This document shows positions 35,213 through 45,000 of a DNA stretch of 64,000 nucleotides, in pieces. How positions within the stretch are numbered: the stretch's first letter is position 1; each line of letters opens with the position of its first letter. Position numbers and translations under genes: made by a program. The stretch is from Leucobacter triazinivorans (GTDB taxonomy: Bacteria > Actinomycetota > Actinomycetes > Actinomycetales > Microbacteriaceae): the NCBI RefSeq assembly GCF_004208635.1, contig NZ_CP035806.1:2480001-2544000 (forward strand), written 5' to 3'. The notes below the pieces were generated by a model. It was not told where the DNA came from and searched no databases. It was given only the letters and a program-made list of their open reading frames with translations.

Positions 35213-36067
35213 ATGACTGACACCCCGGCAATCCAGCTCACGGACCTCTCGAAGCAATTCGGATCCACCACGGCCCTCGACGGCGTCTCGCTCAGCGTCG
35301 GCTCGGGAGAGATCGTGGTGCTCCTCGGGCTGTCCGGTTCGGGCAAGTCCACCCTGCTGCGGCACCTCAACGGCCTCGAGACCGCCACCTCGGGAGACGT
35401 CCGCGTGTTCGGCGCCCCGCTGGCCGGGGTGCGCGGCGCCCGGCTGCGCGGGATCCGCCGTCGCATCGGCTTCATCTTTCAGCAGTTCGAGCTCGTGGGG
35501 CCGACCACCGTGCTCGAGAACGTGCTCACCGGAGCGCTCGCGACCCTCCGGGGCCCGCGCCTCGGGCTCTTGAGCTACCCGCGCCGGCTGCGCGTTCGCG
35601 CGCTCGACCTGCTCGCCGAGGTGGGACTGGAGCACGTCGCTTTCCAACGCGCCGACACCCTCTCGGGCGGGCAGCAGCAGCGGGTCGCGATCGCGCGGGC
35701 GCTGATGCAGGATCCCGAGATCCTCCTCGCGGATGAACCGGTGGCCTCGCTCGATCCCGAATCCTCCCAGCAGGTGATGGCGCTGATCCGAGAGATCGCC
35801 GAGCGACGCCGGCTCACCGTCGTCTGCAGCCTGCACCAGGTCGAGCTCGCTCTCGCGTGGGCCGACCGCATCGTCGGTCTGCGCCACGGCGGCGTCGTGC
35901 TCGACCGCCCCGCGGGCGCGCTCGACGCGGACACCGTCATGCGGGTGTACCGGCAGGTGGCCGTGGACGGCGGAGCGCTCGCGAGCGCGCTGCCCGATCC
36001 CGCAGAGATCCTCGGCTTCGGCGGGGCCCCCGCGTCCGAGCCGCAGCTGAGCGGGGTTCGCGCGTGA
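35213..36067 (+). CDS. phnC: Phosphonate ABC transporter ATP-binding protein
   Basis: A 284-residue cytoplasmic ATPase. Walker A is GLSGSGKST, the Q loop FIFQQFELVG, the signature TLSGGQQQRVAIARAL, Walker B ILLADEPVASLDP and the switch His is in VVCSLHQVELA. It matches PhnC: insert PTTVLENVLTGAL and close spacing to phnE. ATG at 35213 follows GAGGAGCACAG. The stop overlaps the phnE start (GTGA), so translation is coupled. Confidence 0.92.
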   Translation: MTDTPAIQLTDLSKQFGSTTALDGVSLSVGSGEIVVLLGLSGSGKSTLLRHLNGLETATSGDVRVFGAPLAGVRGARLRGIRRRIGFIFQQFELVGPTTVLENVLTGALATLRGPRLGLLSYPRRLRVRALDLLAEVGLEHVAFQRADTLSGGQQQRVAIARALMQDPEILLADEPVASLDPESSQQVMALIREIAERRRLTVVCSLHQVELALAWADRIVGLRHGGVVLDRPAGALDADTVMRVYRQVAVDGGALASALPDPAEILGFGGAPASEPQLSGVRA

Positions 36068-37782
36068 GCGCGTCGGCCGCGGTGCGGTCGGCCCGACCGC
36101 GGGCGACGCTGCCCGTGCCGAGCCGCAACTCGGTCATCGCCGCGGCGCTGCTGCTCGCGTTGCTCGCCGCGGGGCTCTGGTCCTTCCGCGGGGTCGGGCT
36201 CTCGTGGGAGCAGCTGGCGCGGGGGACCGAGTACGCGGGCCAGTTCCTCGCCCGCACAGTGCCGTTCGTCTGGCCCACGGTCGGGGAGACCGTTCGGCTC
36301 AGCGCGCTGACCCTGGCGATCGTCTTCTGCGGCACCGCGCTCGCCGCGATCCTCTCGATCCCTGTGGCGGTTCTGGCCGCGCGCAACACCACCCCGTGGC
36401 GCGGCGGCGGCGCACTCGGCCGTTTTCTCGGTGTGACCGCGCGGGCCGCGCCCGACGCGATCATGGCAATGATCTTCGCCCTCGTGATCGGGCAGGGCGC
36501 GCTCGCCGGAGTGCTCGCCCTCGGCATCCACTCCATCGGAATGATCAGCAAGCTCACCGCCGACGCGATCGAGCAGATCGATGAGGGCCCCGTTCGTGCG
36601 CTGCGCGCCGCGGGGGCGAGCCGTGCGCAGCAGTTCTGGGGCGGAATCTGGCCGCAGGTGCTTCCCGCCTACATCGCGATCGTGCTGCACCGGGCCGACA
36701 TCAATCTGCGCGTCTCCGTGATCCTCGGCTTCGTCGGGGTGGCCGGGCTCGGGCAGCAGCTCAGCCACGCGATGCAGACCCTGAACTATCGCGAGGCCAT
36801 GCCGTTCGCCGTCATCATCTTCGTGCTCTGCGTGGCCTTCGAGGTCGTCTCCGCCCTGATCCGGCGCGCACTGCTCGGGGCGCAGCCGACGGGACGCGGC
36901 CTCGGGCATCGGCTGGTGCGGCGCGTCACGTCGGCTCCGGCGGCGAAGGCGGGTGCGGCCCGGGCCGCGCGCATCCGGCAGTCCCGTCTGCGCCTCGGCC
37001 GTGCGGGACGCATCCCCTGGACTCCGGATCGACTGCGCCAGGCGGGGCTGATCTGGGGCACGGCGGCGGTGCTCGCGGTATCGATCGGGATCGCGGCGAC
37101 GCAGGGGAGCAGCTTCGCCTACTTCTGGAAGAATCTCGGCATCGCGGCTGCGCGCCTGTGGCCGCCGTCCCTCGCCCCGGAGAAGTGGGGCGACGTCGCG
37201 CTCGCGCTCCTCGAGACGGTGCAGATCGCGTTCGCCGCGACCCTGTTCGCGGTGGTCTTCTCGGCGCTGCTCGGCGCATTCGCCGCGCGGAACGTCGCGC
37301 CGAACCCCGGGGTGCGCGCCGGAGCGAGATTCACCCTGATCGCGATCCGCGGTCTGCCCGAGCTGCTGCTCGCCCTGTTCTTCATCATTCTGACGGGGCT
37401 CGGCCCGGGGGCTGCCGTGCTGGCGCTCGGGATCGGGGGCATCGGCCTTCTCGGCAAGCTCGTGGCGGATTCGCTGGAGGAGGTGCGCCCGGGCCCCGAG
37501 CGTGCCCTCACGGCAGTGGGCGCGACCCGCACGCAGGTGTTCGCGGCAGCGACGTTCCCGCAGGCGGTACCCGCGTTCGTGGGGCACACGCTGTATCTGC
37601 TGGACACGAACGTCCGATCGGCCACGGTGCTCGGCATCGTGGGCGGCGGCGGGATCGGGTACATGCTCGCGAGCGCCGCCCGCATCAACCAGCACGAGCT
37701 GCTCTTCCTGCTGCTCTGCGTCCTCGCGATCGTCTTCCTGCTGGAAGGCCTGTCCTCCTGGCTGCGCAGGCTCCTCGCGTAG
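36064..37782 (+). CDS. phnE: Fused double PhnE phosphonate ABC permease
   Basis: A 572-residue membrane protein with two complete PhnE modules. The first (to about 285) has the EAA loop as GMISKLTADAIEQIDEGPVR and ALRAAGASRAQQFWGGIWPQ; the second (about 310-572) has GLLGKLVADSLEEVRPGPER and ALTAVGATRTQVFAAATFPQ. A basic linker rich in Arg and Ala joins them. Homologues are often two separate phnE genes; the fusion fixes a 1:1 heterodimer. Each module has about six helices. GTG at 36064 overlaps the phnC stop. Confidence 0.9.
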   Translation: MSASAAVRSARPRATLPVPSRNSVIAAALLLALLAAGLWSFRGVGLSWEQLARGTEYAGQFLARTVPFVWPTVGETVRLSALTLAIVFCGTALAAILSIPVAVLAARNTTPWRGGGALGRFLGVTARAAPDAIMAMIFALVIGQGALAGVLALGIHSIGMISKLTADAIEQIDEGPVRALRAAGASRAQQFWGGIWPQVLPAYIAIVLHRADINLRVSVILGFVGVAGLGQQLSHAMQTLNYREAMPFAVIIFVLCVAFEVVSALIRRALLGAQPTGRGLGHRLVRRVTSAPAAKAGAARAARIRQSRLRLGRAGRIPWTPDRLRQAGLIWGTAAVLAVSIGIAATQGSSFAYFWKNLGIAAARLWPPSLAPEKWGDVALALLETVQIAFAATLFAVVFSALLGAFAARNVAPNPGVRAGARFTLIAIRGLPELLLALFFIILTGLGPGAAVLALGIGGIGLLGKLVADSLEEVRPGPERALTAVGATRTQVFAAATFPQAVPAFVGHTLYLLDTNVRSATVLGIVGGGGIGYMLASAARINQHELLFLLLCVLAIVFLLEGLSSWLRRLLA

Positions 37783-38060
37783 CGCCTCGATCCCGATCCC
37801 GATCCCGGCGCTCCCGGCGATCCCCGTCCCGGGCTCGCTTCACGGTGATTCCGTTCCCGTTACCGTTCCCGTTCCCGTTCCCGCTCACGCCGGCACCCTC
37901 GTCCGCACTCTGCTCGGGCGAGGGTGCCGCTGTCTGCGCAACGGCCGGCCCTGTGAGCCCAGGCGCACACGGCCCGGCGGCCGCTGGACGCACACGGGCC
38001 GTCGACCCCCGGCGCACACGGCCCGGCGGCCGCTGGACGCACACGGGCCGCGCATGCGAA
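37783..38060. repeat. Repeat-filled convergent space after phnE
   Basis: A short CCCGAT array (37790-37806), six CCGTTC-like hexamers (37851-37886) and two identical 40-base direct repeats (37962-38001 and 38011-38050, starting GGCGCACACGGCCCGGCGGC) occupy this stretch. No gene is supported between 37783 and 38172. Confidence 0.8.
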
Positions 38061-38103
38061 CGCCCCGTGTTCGGGCCGGTCGGACCGGCCTGAACACGGG
38101 GCG
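38061..38103. terminator. Long hairpin, likely bidirectional terminator
   Basis: CGCCCCGTGTTC at 38061-38072 pairs with 38092-38103, and after a G:T pair an inner GGCCGGTC/GACCGGCC continues almost to the tip, giving about 21 paired positions. Confidence 0.8.
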
Positions 38104-38132
38104 AGGGGTGCGAGTGCGTCGCGGCGGGCGAC

Positions 38133-38165
38133 CACTCCGGGGTCGCCCGCCGCGACCCCGGAGTG
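38133..38165 (-). terminator. Terminator of the metallophosphoesterase gene
   Basis: CACTCCGGGGTCGC pairs perfectly with GCGACCCCGGAGTG around a 5-base loop, 8 bases beyond the stop codon of the minus-strand gene. Confidence 0.8.
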
Positions 38166-38172
38166 TGCCGCG

Positions 38173-40632
38173 CTACTCGGCGATCGAGCCGGTATCGGCC
38201 GCGCGACCGCGGCGACCGCGTCGGGTGAGCACGAGCGCGGCGCCCGCCGACAGCAGCGCGAGCGCTCCGGCCCAGAGCCCGGCCGCCCCGGCCGAGCCGG
38301 TCCGTTCGAGCTCCGCCGCAGCGGCGTCCCCGGCGCGCGATGCGTCGCCCGCGCCCGGTGCCGTCGTGCCGGTCCCCGGCCCGTCGGTCCCGGCGCCCGG
38401 TCCCGGATCCGTCGACGCGGGGACGAGCCCGGCGACGGCGGCGACGATGGCGTCTGCCATCGCGGTGACCTCGGCCTGCCGGTCGGCGGTGAGGTCGCGC
38501 TCCACCGCGTCCACGGCGGCGCGCACCGCGGCGGCCGACTCCGGCGTGTAGGCCCCGAGCTCCGCCGGCACGGTGCCGAGCGCCGCGTCCACGGCAGAGT
38601 AGTCCGCGTCGCGCTCGCTGTCCGGAGCGAGCTCCGCGGCGAAGCCGACGAGCGGATTCGGGATCGTGACCTGGCGCAGTTGCGTGTCGGCGGCGAAGTC
38701 GTGCGCGGTGATCACGATGCGATCCCCGTACGAGTCGAGGGTGAGCCCGCGATTGACGTCCCGCGTGGTCACCTCGGTCGCGCCCGCGGTGTTCTCGCCC
38801 CGGGCGTCCCATTCGATGTGCATCGCGAGCGTGTTCACGGCCCAGAATCCATCGGGGTGACCGTCCGCCGTGCGGCGCTGCATCGCCCAGTCCCCGAGCT
38901 CGGCGGGGTAGTGGGTGTGCCCGCTCAGCACGACCGCGTTGGGGTAGTTCCCGAGGATGCTCGTGAGACGCTGATTGTGCTGGTGATGGGAGCTGTACCA
39001 CGGCAGCCACGAGGCCGAGACGGTGTTCCCGAGGGGGAAGTGGGTCATCACGACGACCTGAGATCCCTGTGCCGTCCAGTGCGCGAGCCGCTCTTCGAGG
39101 AACTCGACCTGCGCGTCGGTCATGGGCACGTCCGAGGGGCTCGCCATCTCCTGACCGAGCACGATCACGGGAAGATCACCCGCGGGGCCCTCGAGCACGT
39201 ACTCGTCCCACGCGCGATCCCGGTCGGCGAAGCTCAGGAACCGCTGGAAGTTGGCGTCGAAGCCGCCGCTCGCGTACCGCTCGTGGTTGCCCATCCCGGC
39301 CACGGTCTTCGGCGGGCGGATGTCTGCAGAGGCGTCCATCACGTCGATGACCTCCTGCCACTCGCCGACCGTGCCGGACGCCACGATGTCGCCCACCATC
39401 AGCAGGCCCTCGGCGTCGGGGGAGAGCCGGGCGAAGTCCTCGATCCCGTGGGCGAGGTCTCCGGGGTGGCCCTGGATGTCCGACACCACCCAGGCCTGCG
39501 TCGGCTCCGCGTCGGTCGCCGCCTGCGCCTGGTGCACCGCGACGGAGTCGATGCCCCAGTACTGCGCTCCGTCGCCACCCGTGAACTCCCACGAGAACAC
39601 CACGGACTTCGCTCGTGCCGGGGTGTCGATGGTGACGTCCTGGGCCGCATTCAGCTGCATGCCGTCGTAGTCGTCGGTCACGCTCGTCGAGTCGAGCCGC
39701 AGCACCTCGATCGGGGCCGCTCCGTCGAAGCTCGCCAGTACCACGCCGCTCTGGCCGGCAGCCCCGCGGTAGTGGCTGTCGAAGGTGAGGCGCACGGCAT
39801 CGAGCTGCGAGACGTCGACCGGCGCGCTGGTGAGTGCGGCGGCGAACGGCGCGTCGCCGAACTGGGCGGCGTCGGCCACGAGGAATCCGCGGTCGGTGCG
39901 CCCGAAGCGGTCGCGCATCCGGTCCGTCGTCGCCGACCAGTCGGCGCGCGTCGTGGGCTGCCAGCCGGCGTAGCGGTCGGCTCCCGAGCCCGACGCCTCG
40001 AAGGTCGTGGACCAGCCCTCGGGGAGCGAGCCGTCCGCGAAGCCGGCACGCAGCAGGACACCGTCCGTGGAGAGGTCCGTCGCGACCGGGTCGATGTCGA
40101 CCGGCGCATTCGGGTCGCCCGGCTCGAGCGGCTCCGGCGCATTCGGATCGGCCGTCACCGTGAGCGTCAGGCGATCGGCGAGCGGGGTGTACCCGCCCTC
40201 GGCGAGGTACCACACATCGTACGTGCCGGGTTCGAGATCGAGGGTGAACGCCGCCTCGCCGCTCGCATCCGGCGTGTACTGCCAGATCACCGAGGGGGAA
40301 TCCCCCGGGGTCACGTTCTCGCGGTAGATGCCGATCCAGTTCTGAGCGTCCGGCTGATCGGTCGCGTAGGCCACCGTCAACGGCCCGCCCGCGATGGCGC
40401 TGTCGGCGGAGAGCGTGATCGCGGATCCCGCTGCGGCGGCGGAACCCGCTTCGGGCGTCGCGGCCGGCGCAGACGCGTCGGGCTCGGTCACCGCCGGGGC
40501 GGTCGCGGGCGGGTCCGTCTCCGGTGCGGTGGCTGACGCCGCCGAGACCGGAGGCAGCACGAGCGCAGCGGAGAGCAGCGCACCGGCGACGGCGCAGTGC
40601 CGGCGCGAGAACGCGGACGAGGACGTGGTCAT
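38173..40632 (-). CDS. Secreted, surface-anchored calcineurin-like metallophosphoesterase
   Basis: An 819-residue exported protein. A signal peptide (RRHCAVAGALLSAALVLPPVSAASA) is followed by an Ala/Pro/Thr-rich linker, an N-terminal Ig-like domain as in purple acid phosphatases (LSADSAIAGGPLTVAYATDQ, DAQNWIGIYRE), a beta-sandwich domain, then the metallophosphatase core: AWVVSDIQGHPGD, GLLMVGDIVASG, VAGMGNHERY, VVVMTHFPLG and VVLSGHTHYP carry the metal ligands. The C-terminus has ELERTGSAG, a membrane helix and RRGRRGR, a sortase-type sorting signal with non-standard LxRTG. ATG follows AAAGGAA. Next to the phn genes it would release phosphate from extracellular esters. Confidence 0.82.
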   Translation of the reverse strand: MTTSSSAFSRRHCAVAGALLSAALVLPPVSAASATAPETDPPATAPAVTEPDASAPAATPEAGSAAAAGSAITLSADSAIAGGPLTVAYATDQPDAQNWIGIYRENVTPGDSPSVIWQYTPDASGEAAFTLDLEPGTYDVWYLAEGGYTPLADRLTLTVTADPNAPEPLEPGDPNAPVDIDPVATDLSTDGVLLRAGFADGSLPEGWSTTFEASGSGADRYAGWQPTTRADWSATTDRMRDRFGRTDRGFLVADAAQFGDAPFAAALTSAPVDVSQLDAVRLTFDSHYRGAAGQSGVVLASFDGAAPIEVLRLDSTSVTDDYDGMQLNAAQDVTIDTPARAKSVVFSWEFTGGDGAQYWGIDSVAVHQAQAATDAEPTQAWVVSDIQGHPGDLAHGIEDFARLSPDAEGLLMVGDIVASGTVGEWQEVIDVMDASADIRPPKTVAGMGNHERYASGGFDANFQRFLSFADRDRAWDEYVLEGPAGDLPVIVLGQEMASPSDVPMTDAQVEFLEERLAHWTAQGSQVVVMTHFPLGNTVSASWLPWYSSHHQHNQRLTSILGNYPNAVVLSGHTHYPAELGDWAMQRRTADGHPDGFWAVNTLAMHIEWDARGENTAGATEVTTRDVNRGLTLDSYGDRIVITAHDFAADTQLRQVTIPNPLVGFAAELAPDSERDADYSAVDAALGTVPAELGAYTPESAAAVRAAVDAVERDLTADRQAEVTAMADAIVAAVAGLVPASTDPGPGAGTDGPGTGTTAPGAGDASRAGDAAAAELERTGSAGAAGLWAGALALLSAGAALVLTRRGRRGRAADTGSIAE

Positions 40633-40894
40633 GGGAGTTCCTTTCTGCGGGGCCCGCGGAACCGGGCCAGACAGCAGCGTTCCGGGCGCAGGCGAACGCC
40701 CGCTGGAACGCAGGTAAACGCTCGGTGTCGCGCGGCTCGGAATCGGGTCCCGCGCCCGAACAGCTGTGCAAACCTGTCCAGGCCCCGCGGCTCGCCACGC
40801 CCGAGGCGGCAGGCCCGGATCGTCACGTCCCTGGGGCGGCTGGGCTGAGGGGGGGACGTCCTGTGGAGAAGTGCCGCCTCCCGCCTCGCCGGTC
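40633..40894. other. Divergent space upstream of the kinase operon
   Basis: No gene is supported. A bulged hairpin (40677-40688 with 40697-40711, GCGTTCCGGGCG) lies in the probable leader of the metallophosphoesterase. On the minus strand GTTTACC, GTTCCAG and GTTCGCC occur 10 and 12 bases apart (about 40698-40720), a weak PHO-box resemblance. Confidence 0.35.
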
Positions 40895-40903
40895 TAGGAT
40901 AAT
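40895..40903 (+). promoter_or_regulatory. -10 box of the kinase/Ig-like/MoxR operon
   Basis: TAGGATAAT offers TAGGAT (40895-40900) exactly 6 bases before a GTG at 40907, or GATAAT (40898-40903). This places the transcript start at or just before the small leader ORF. Confidence 0.55.
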
Positions 40904-40906
40904 TGG

Positions 40907-40963
40907 GTGATGGCCCCAGTATCTGATCGCCGCGACGCAGGCCGCCCTGGACGGCCGGCATGA
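40907..40963 (+). CDS. Putative 18-residue leader peptide coupled to the kinase gene
   Basis: GTG ATG start a short frame encoding MMAPVSDRRDAGRPGRPA. Its stop overlaps the kinase ATG as ATGA (40960-40963). The -10 box lies 6 bases before the GTG and no Shine-Dalgarno precedes the kinase, so ribosomes may load on the leaderless 5' end, translate the leader and restart on the kinase. Alternatively the kinase is simply translated from a weak site; evidence is positional only. Confidence 0.45.
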   Translation: MMAPVSDRRDAGRPGRPA

Positions 40964-42096
40964 GTTCGCGCGCTGCGACCGGTGCCCCGGCGATCCCGGG
41001 ATTCAGCTATGTCCGTCCGCTGGGTTCGGGTGGATTCGCGCAGGTCTTCCTCTACGAGCAGGACATGCCGCGGCGGATGGTCGCGATCAAGGTGCTCAAC
41101 GGCGCGGTGATCGGCAAGGTCGACACCGACAAGCTGCGGGAGGTGTTCGAGAGCGAGGCCGACATCATGGCCCGGCTCAGCAGCCACCCGTCGGTGGTCT
41201 CGATCTACGAGGCGGGCATCTCACTCGAGGGGTACCCCTACCTGGCCATGGAGTTCTGCCCGGCATCGATGGGGTCGCTCACCAAGGGGCGGCCCGCGAA
41301 GCTGCGCGACGTGCTCGACGCCGGCGTGCGGATGGCCGGGGCGCTCGAGACGGCGCACCGGGCGGGGGTGCTGCACCGTGATATCAAACCGTCGAACGTG
41401 CTGCTCACGACGCTCGGGCGCCCCGCGCTCTCGGACTTCGGCATCGCGCAGGTGCTCGGGCGGCAGCGGGTCGAGGAAGAGCTCGCGATGTCGATCCCCT
41501 GGTCGGCGCCGGAGGTCATCGGCCTGCGCAGCAGCGGCAGCGTGGCGACCGAGGTGTGGTCGCTCGGGGCGACGCTGTACTCCTTCGCCGCAGGCCGCTC
41601 CCCGTTCGAGCTGCCCGATCGCGCGCAGAATTCCCGGACCAAGCTCGCGGAGCGCATCTCGAAGGCCGTCTATCAGGGCATCCCGGGGGCGCAGGGCTAC
41701 GAGCACTTCGACGAGCTCGTCGCCCGGGCGCTGCGCAAGCAGCCGGGCGACCGCTTCGCGTCGATGCGCGAGTTCGGCGAGGCGCTGCAGGAGCTGCAGC
41801 GCGCCTACGGCTTCGACGTCACCCCGATCGAGGTGGTGGCCGAAGCCTGGCTGCCGCGTGCCGAGTCGGTGCAGACCGGATCGCGCGGGCCCGTGGTGAG
41901 CTCCGTTCCGCGGGCCACTCGCGCGCGGGCCAGAGCGGAGCTGCTCGCGCAGAAGCGCGGTACCGACGGCGACGGGCTGCTGCTCGACCGCCCGACCTCT
42001 CCGCTGCGCGCCGGCCTCATCGGCGCGGGTGCGGCGCTGGTGGGCGTGGCCGGCATCGGGGCGATCATCTGGACGCTCGCGGGGCGCGGCGGATGA
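40960..42096 (+). CDS. Membrane Ser/Thr protein kinase of the type VII locus
   Basis: A 378-residue Hanks-type kinase. Residues about 20-290 hold LGSGGFAQV (P-loop), VAIKVL (Lys44), HRDIKPSNVLL (139-149), DFGIAQ (159-164) and APEVIGL. The activation loop between DFG and APE has no Thr and only one Ser before SAPE, unlike PknB, so control by autophosphorylation may differ. A single membrane helix (about 347-372) ends the protein with almost no external part, so there is no sensor domain. It starts an operon coupled by ATGA to the giant Ig-like protein and ending with a PP2C phosphatase, its probable antagonist. The FHA protein at 60165-61349 is a possible reader. Confidence 0.88.
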   Translation: MSSRAATGAPAIPGFSYVRPLGSGGFAQVFLYEQDMPRRMVAIKVLNGAVIGKVDTDKLREVFESEADIMARLSSHPSVVSIYEAGISLEGYPYLAMEFCPASMGSLTKGRPAKLRDVLDAGVRMAGALETAHRAGVLHRDIKPSNVLLTTLGRPALSDFGIAQVLGRQRVEEELAMSIPWSAPEVIGLRSSGSVATEVWSLGATLYSFAAGRSPFELPDRAQNSRTKLAERISKAVYQGIPGAQGYEHFDELVARALRKQPGDRFASMREFGEALQELQRAYGFDVTPIEVVAEAWLPRAESVQTGSRGPVVSSVPRATRARARAELLAQKRGTDGDGLLLDRPTSPLRAGLIGAGAALVGVAGIGAIIWTLAGRGG

Positions 42097-45000
42097 CGGG
42101 CCGGGCGCGCATGCTGCGTCGCGCGCAGTGGTGGGTCGCGGGCACGGTGATCTTCGCGCTGGTCGCGACGGTCGCGGTCATCTCGAACGGCTATGACGCG
42201 CGGGAGACCCCGCGCGAAGAACCGGGCGTCTGGGTGGCGCGCGAGGCGGGCCAGTACGCCCGGGTGAATACGGACACGGGCGAGCTCGACCTCGTGAGGA
42301 AGGTCTCCGACCCGAGCGAGGTGGTGCAGAGCGGCGCGCGCGGTGCGGTGCTCGCGGGTGGAAACGGGCGCGCGTGGGCGCTGGATCCCGCGGATCCCGT
42401 CGACCTCGGCGATGCCGAGCCCGCTGCTGCGGGCGCCGACGCGTCGGAGCAGGCCGCGGCGGGGAGCTCCTCGGAGACCGACGCGGTTGACTCCGCCGGC
42501 GCTGATCCTGCGGCGGACACGGCCGCGGGCGGCCCCGCAGAGGTGCGCCTGCCCGAGGGCACGCGCGAGGTGCTGAGCGCGGGCCGGTTCGTGGCGCTGC
42601 GCACCGAGGCCGGGGAGGTGTACGCCGGCGACCTCGCCCCGGAGTCGGGGTCGGGGCCGGTTCGATCCTTCGATCTCGGGGACGCGTCGACCGAGGATCT
42701 CGAGGCGCGGCTCGCGTCGCTCGTGCGCATCGACCCGAGCGGAGGCGAGGCCGAGCGCGGCGACGCTGACGAATCCGGCGCAGACGCGCAGGCGGCGGAC
42801 GCGCGCGCCGCGGCCATCGCGCTCACCGAGACCGGCGTGCTCGCGGTGCTCACGGAGGGCGACGGCGTCCTGAGCCGATACGACCTCGACAGCCGCAGCG
42901 CACTCGGAGAGACCCGGGTGCCGCAGGAGGCCCGGGCGGCCGGATCGCCGCAGCTGTCCATCGTGGGCGACGACTGGGTGCTGCTCGACGGGGAGAGCGG
43001 GGAGCTCTGGCGCGAGGGGGGCGCGCGGGTGGCGCTCGACCTGCAGGGCGAGCCCCGACTGCAGGCCGGCGACTCGGGCCGCGGCGCCGGGGGCGCGCCG
43101 CGCGCGGACCGCGACGTGCTGATCGCCGATGCCGCGGGTCTCGTGCGGGTCGCGCAGGACGGCGGGCAGACCCGAGCCGTCGAGGCGAACGGTGTTCCGG
43201 CGCAGCCCGTCACGGTCGACGGCGAGCGGTACGCGGCCTGGCTCGGGCAGAACGCGGGGGTGCTCTGGAGCGACTCCGGCGGCGAGCGTGCGCTGCGCCT
43301 CGACGAGGCCGTGCAAGACGCGGGGGAGTTGCGCCCGGTATTCCGATCGAACGGCTCGCGGGCGGTGCTCAACGAGATGCGCACAGGAATGCTGTGGACG
43401 CTCCCCGACGGCGCGCTGATCCCGCTCTCGCAGTGGAGCCTCTCCGACCCTCCGCAGGAGGATCGCGGGGTCGTCGTGGTCGAAGAGGTCGCCGAGCAGG
43501 TGGCGCCCACCGCCGTCGACGATGCGTTCGGAGTGCGGCGGGGCGAGAGCGCGCCGGTGCCAGTGCTGCTCAACGACTTCGATGCCAACAAACGGGATGT
43601 GCTGACGATCGTGCCGGAATCGCTCGGCGACCATCCGCTGCCCGAGTCCTTCGGCACCCTGCAGCTCATGCCGGACGGGCAGTCGTTCACGGTGCACCCC
43701 GCGGCCGATGCGAGCGGAACGGCGACGTTCGGATACCGGGTCACCGACGGCGCGCTCCAGTCCGAGACGGCGACCGTGACGCTCACCGTGGTGGGAGACG
43801 AGACGAATACCGCCCCGGCGTGGTGCCCGGTGGAGGGGTGCCAGCGCGAGTGGCGGGTCCCGGGCATCGCACCGGGCGGCACCCTGGTCTACCCGGTGCT
43901 CGAGGGCTGGGTCGATCCCGAGGGCGACGTCATGATGCTCGCGGGCGCCGAACCGGTGCGCACCGATGATCCGGTGCGCGCGATCGTCACGGCCGACGGC
44001 CGTCTCGCGGTGCGGCACACCGATCCGAACGCCGGCGCATCCGACGTGTCCCTGCGCCTCTCGGTGCGCGACGGGCGCGGAGCCGAGGCGCAGCGCGAGC
44101 TGACGATCGCGGTCGATCCAGGTGCGACACCGGAGTTCACGCCGATGGCGACCACAGTGAAGACGGGCGCCGCCGCGACGATCGAGCCGCTGGAGCGGGT
44201 GTCTGGCGGATCCGGTTCGTACGCCCTGCTCGACGCCGTCGACCCGAGCGGTGCGCTGCGGGTCAGCACGAGGACCGCGACCGGAGCCGTCGAGATCGAG
44301 GCCGCCGAGGCGGGCTCCGCCACGGTGACGGTCACGATCCGCGACACCGTGACGTCGGCGGAGACCACGGGGCAGCTGCGCGTGACGGCGACCCCGGCCG
44401 GACCGTCGCTCGCGCTACCCGCGCTGCGGGCGTTCGTGCGGCCGCTCGCCGACTCGACCGTCGATATCCTCGACGCGATTCCCGGCGCGTCATCGCGCGC
44501 GCTGTCGGTCGAGAGCGCGGTGGTGCTCGACGGCGAGCTGCGCGCCGACGTCATCGAGCACGCGCAGGTGCGCGTCGCGGGCGGCACCCCGGATGGAACC
44601 GCCGGCCGGATCGGTGCGGTCGACGTCACGGTGGCCGAGGGAGACGCGCGTGCGCGCGGGCGGCTCACCGTATTCCAGGTCCCCGAAACCGGCTCCACCG
44701 GGGCGATCGCCGTCGCCGACACCGCCGTGGTGCGCGCGGGCTCGGTGGTCGACATCCGCGTGCTCGACAACGACGTGGCGGCCCCCGGGGAGCGCCTCGT
44801 GCTGCATCCCGACATCGTCGGCTCGGGCGCCGCGGGCGAGCTCGCCTTCGCCTCCGGGCGGGTGCTGCGGTACCTCGCGCCGGAGGAGCCCGGCACGTAC
44901 CGGCTCAGCTACACCGCGTTCGGTGCCAGCGACCCGGCTGCGGGCGACCTGGGCTCGGTGATCGTGACGGTGCTCCCCGCGGGATCGAACCGCGACCCGC

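Noticed and set aside
40698..40720. PHO box upstream of the metallophosphoesterase
   Set aside because: Only weak GTT-type half-sites with 10- and 12-base spacing instead of 11; noted but not called.
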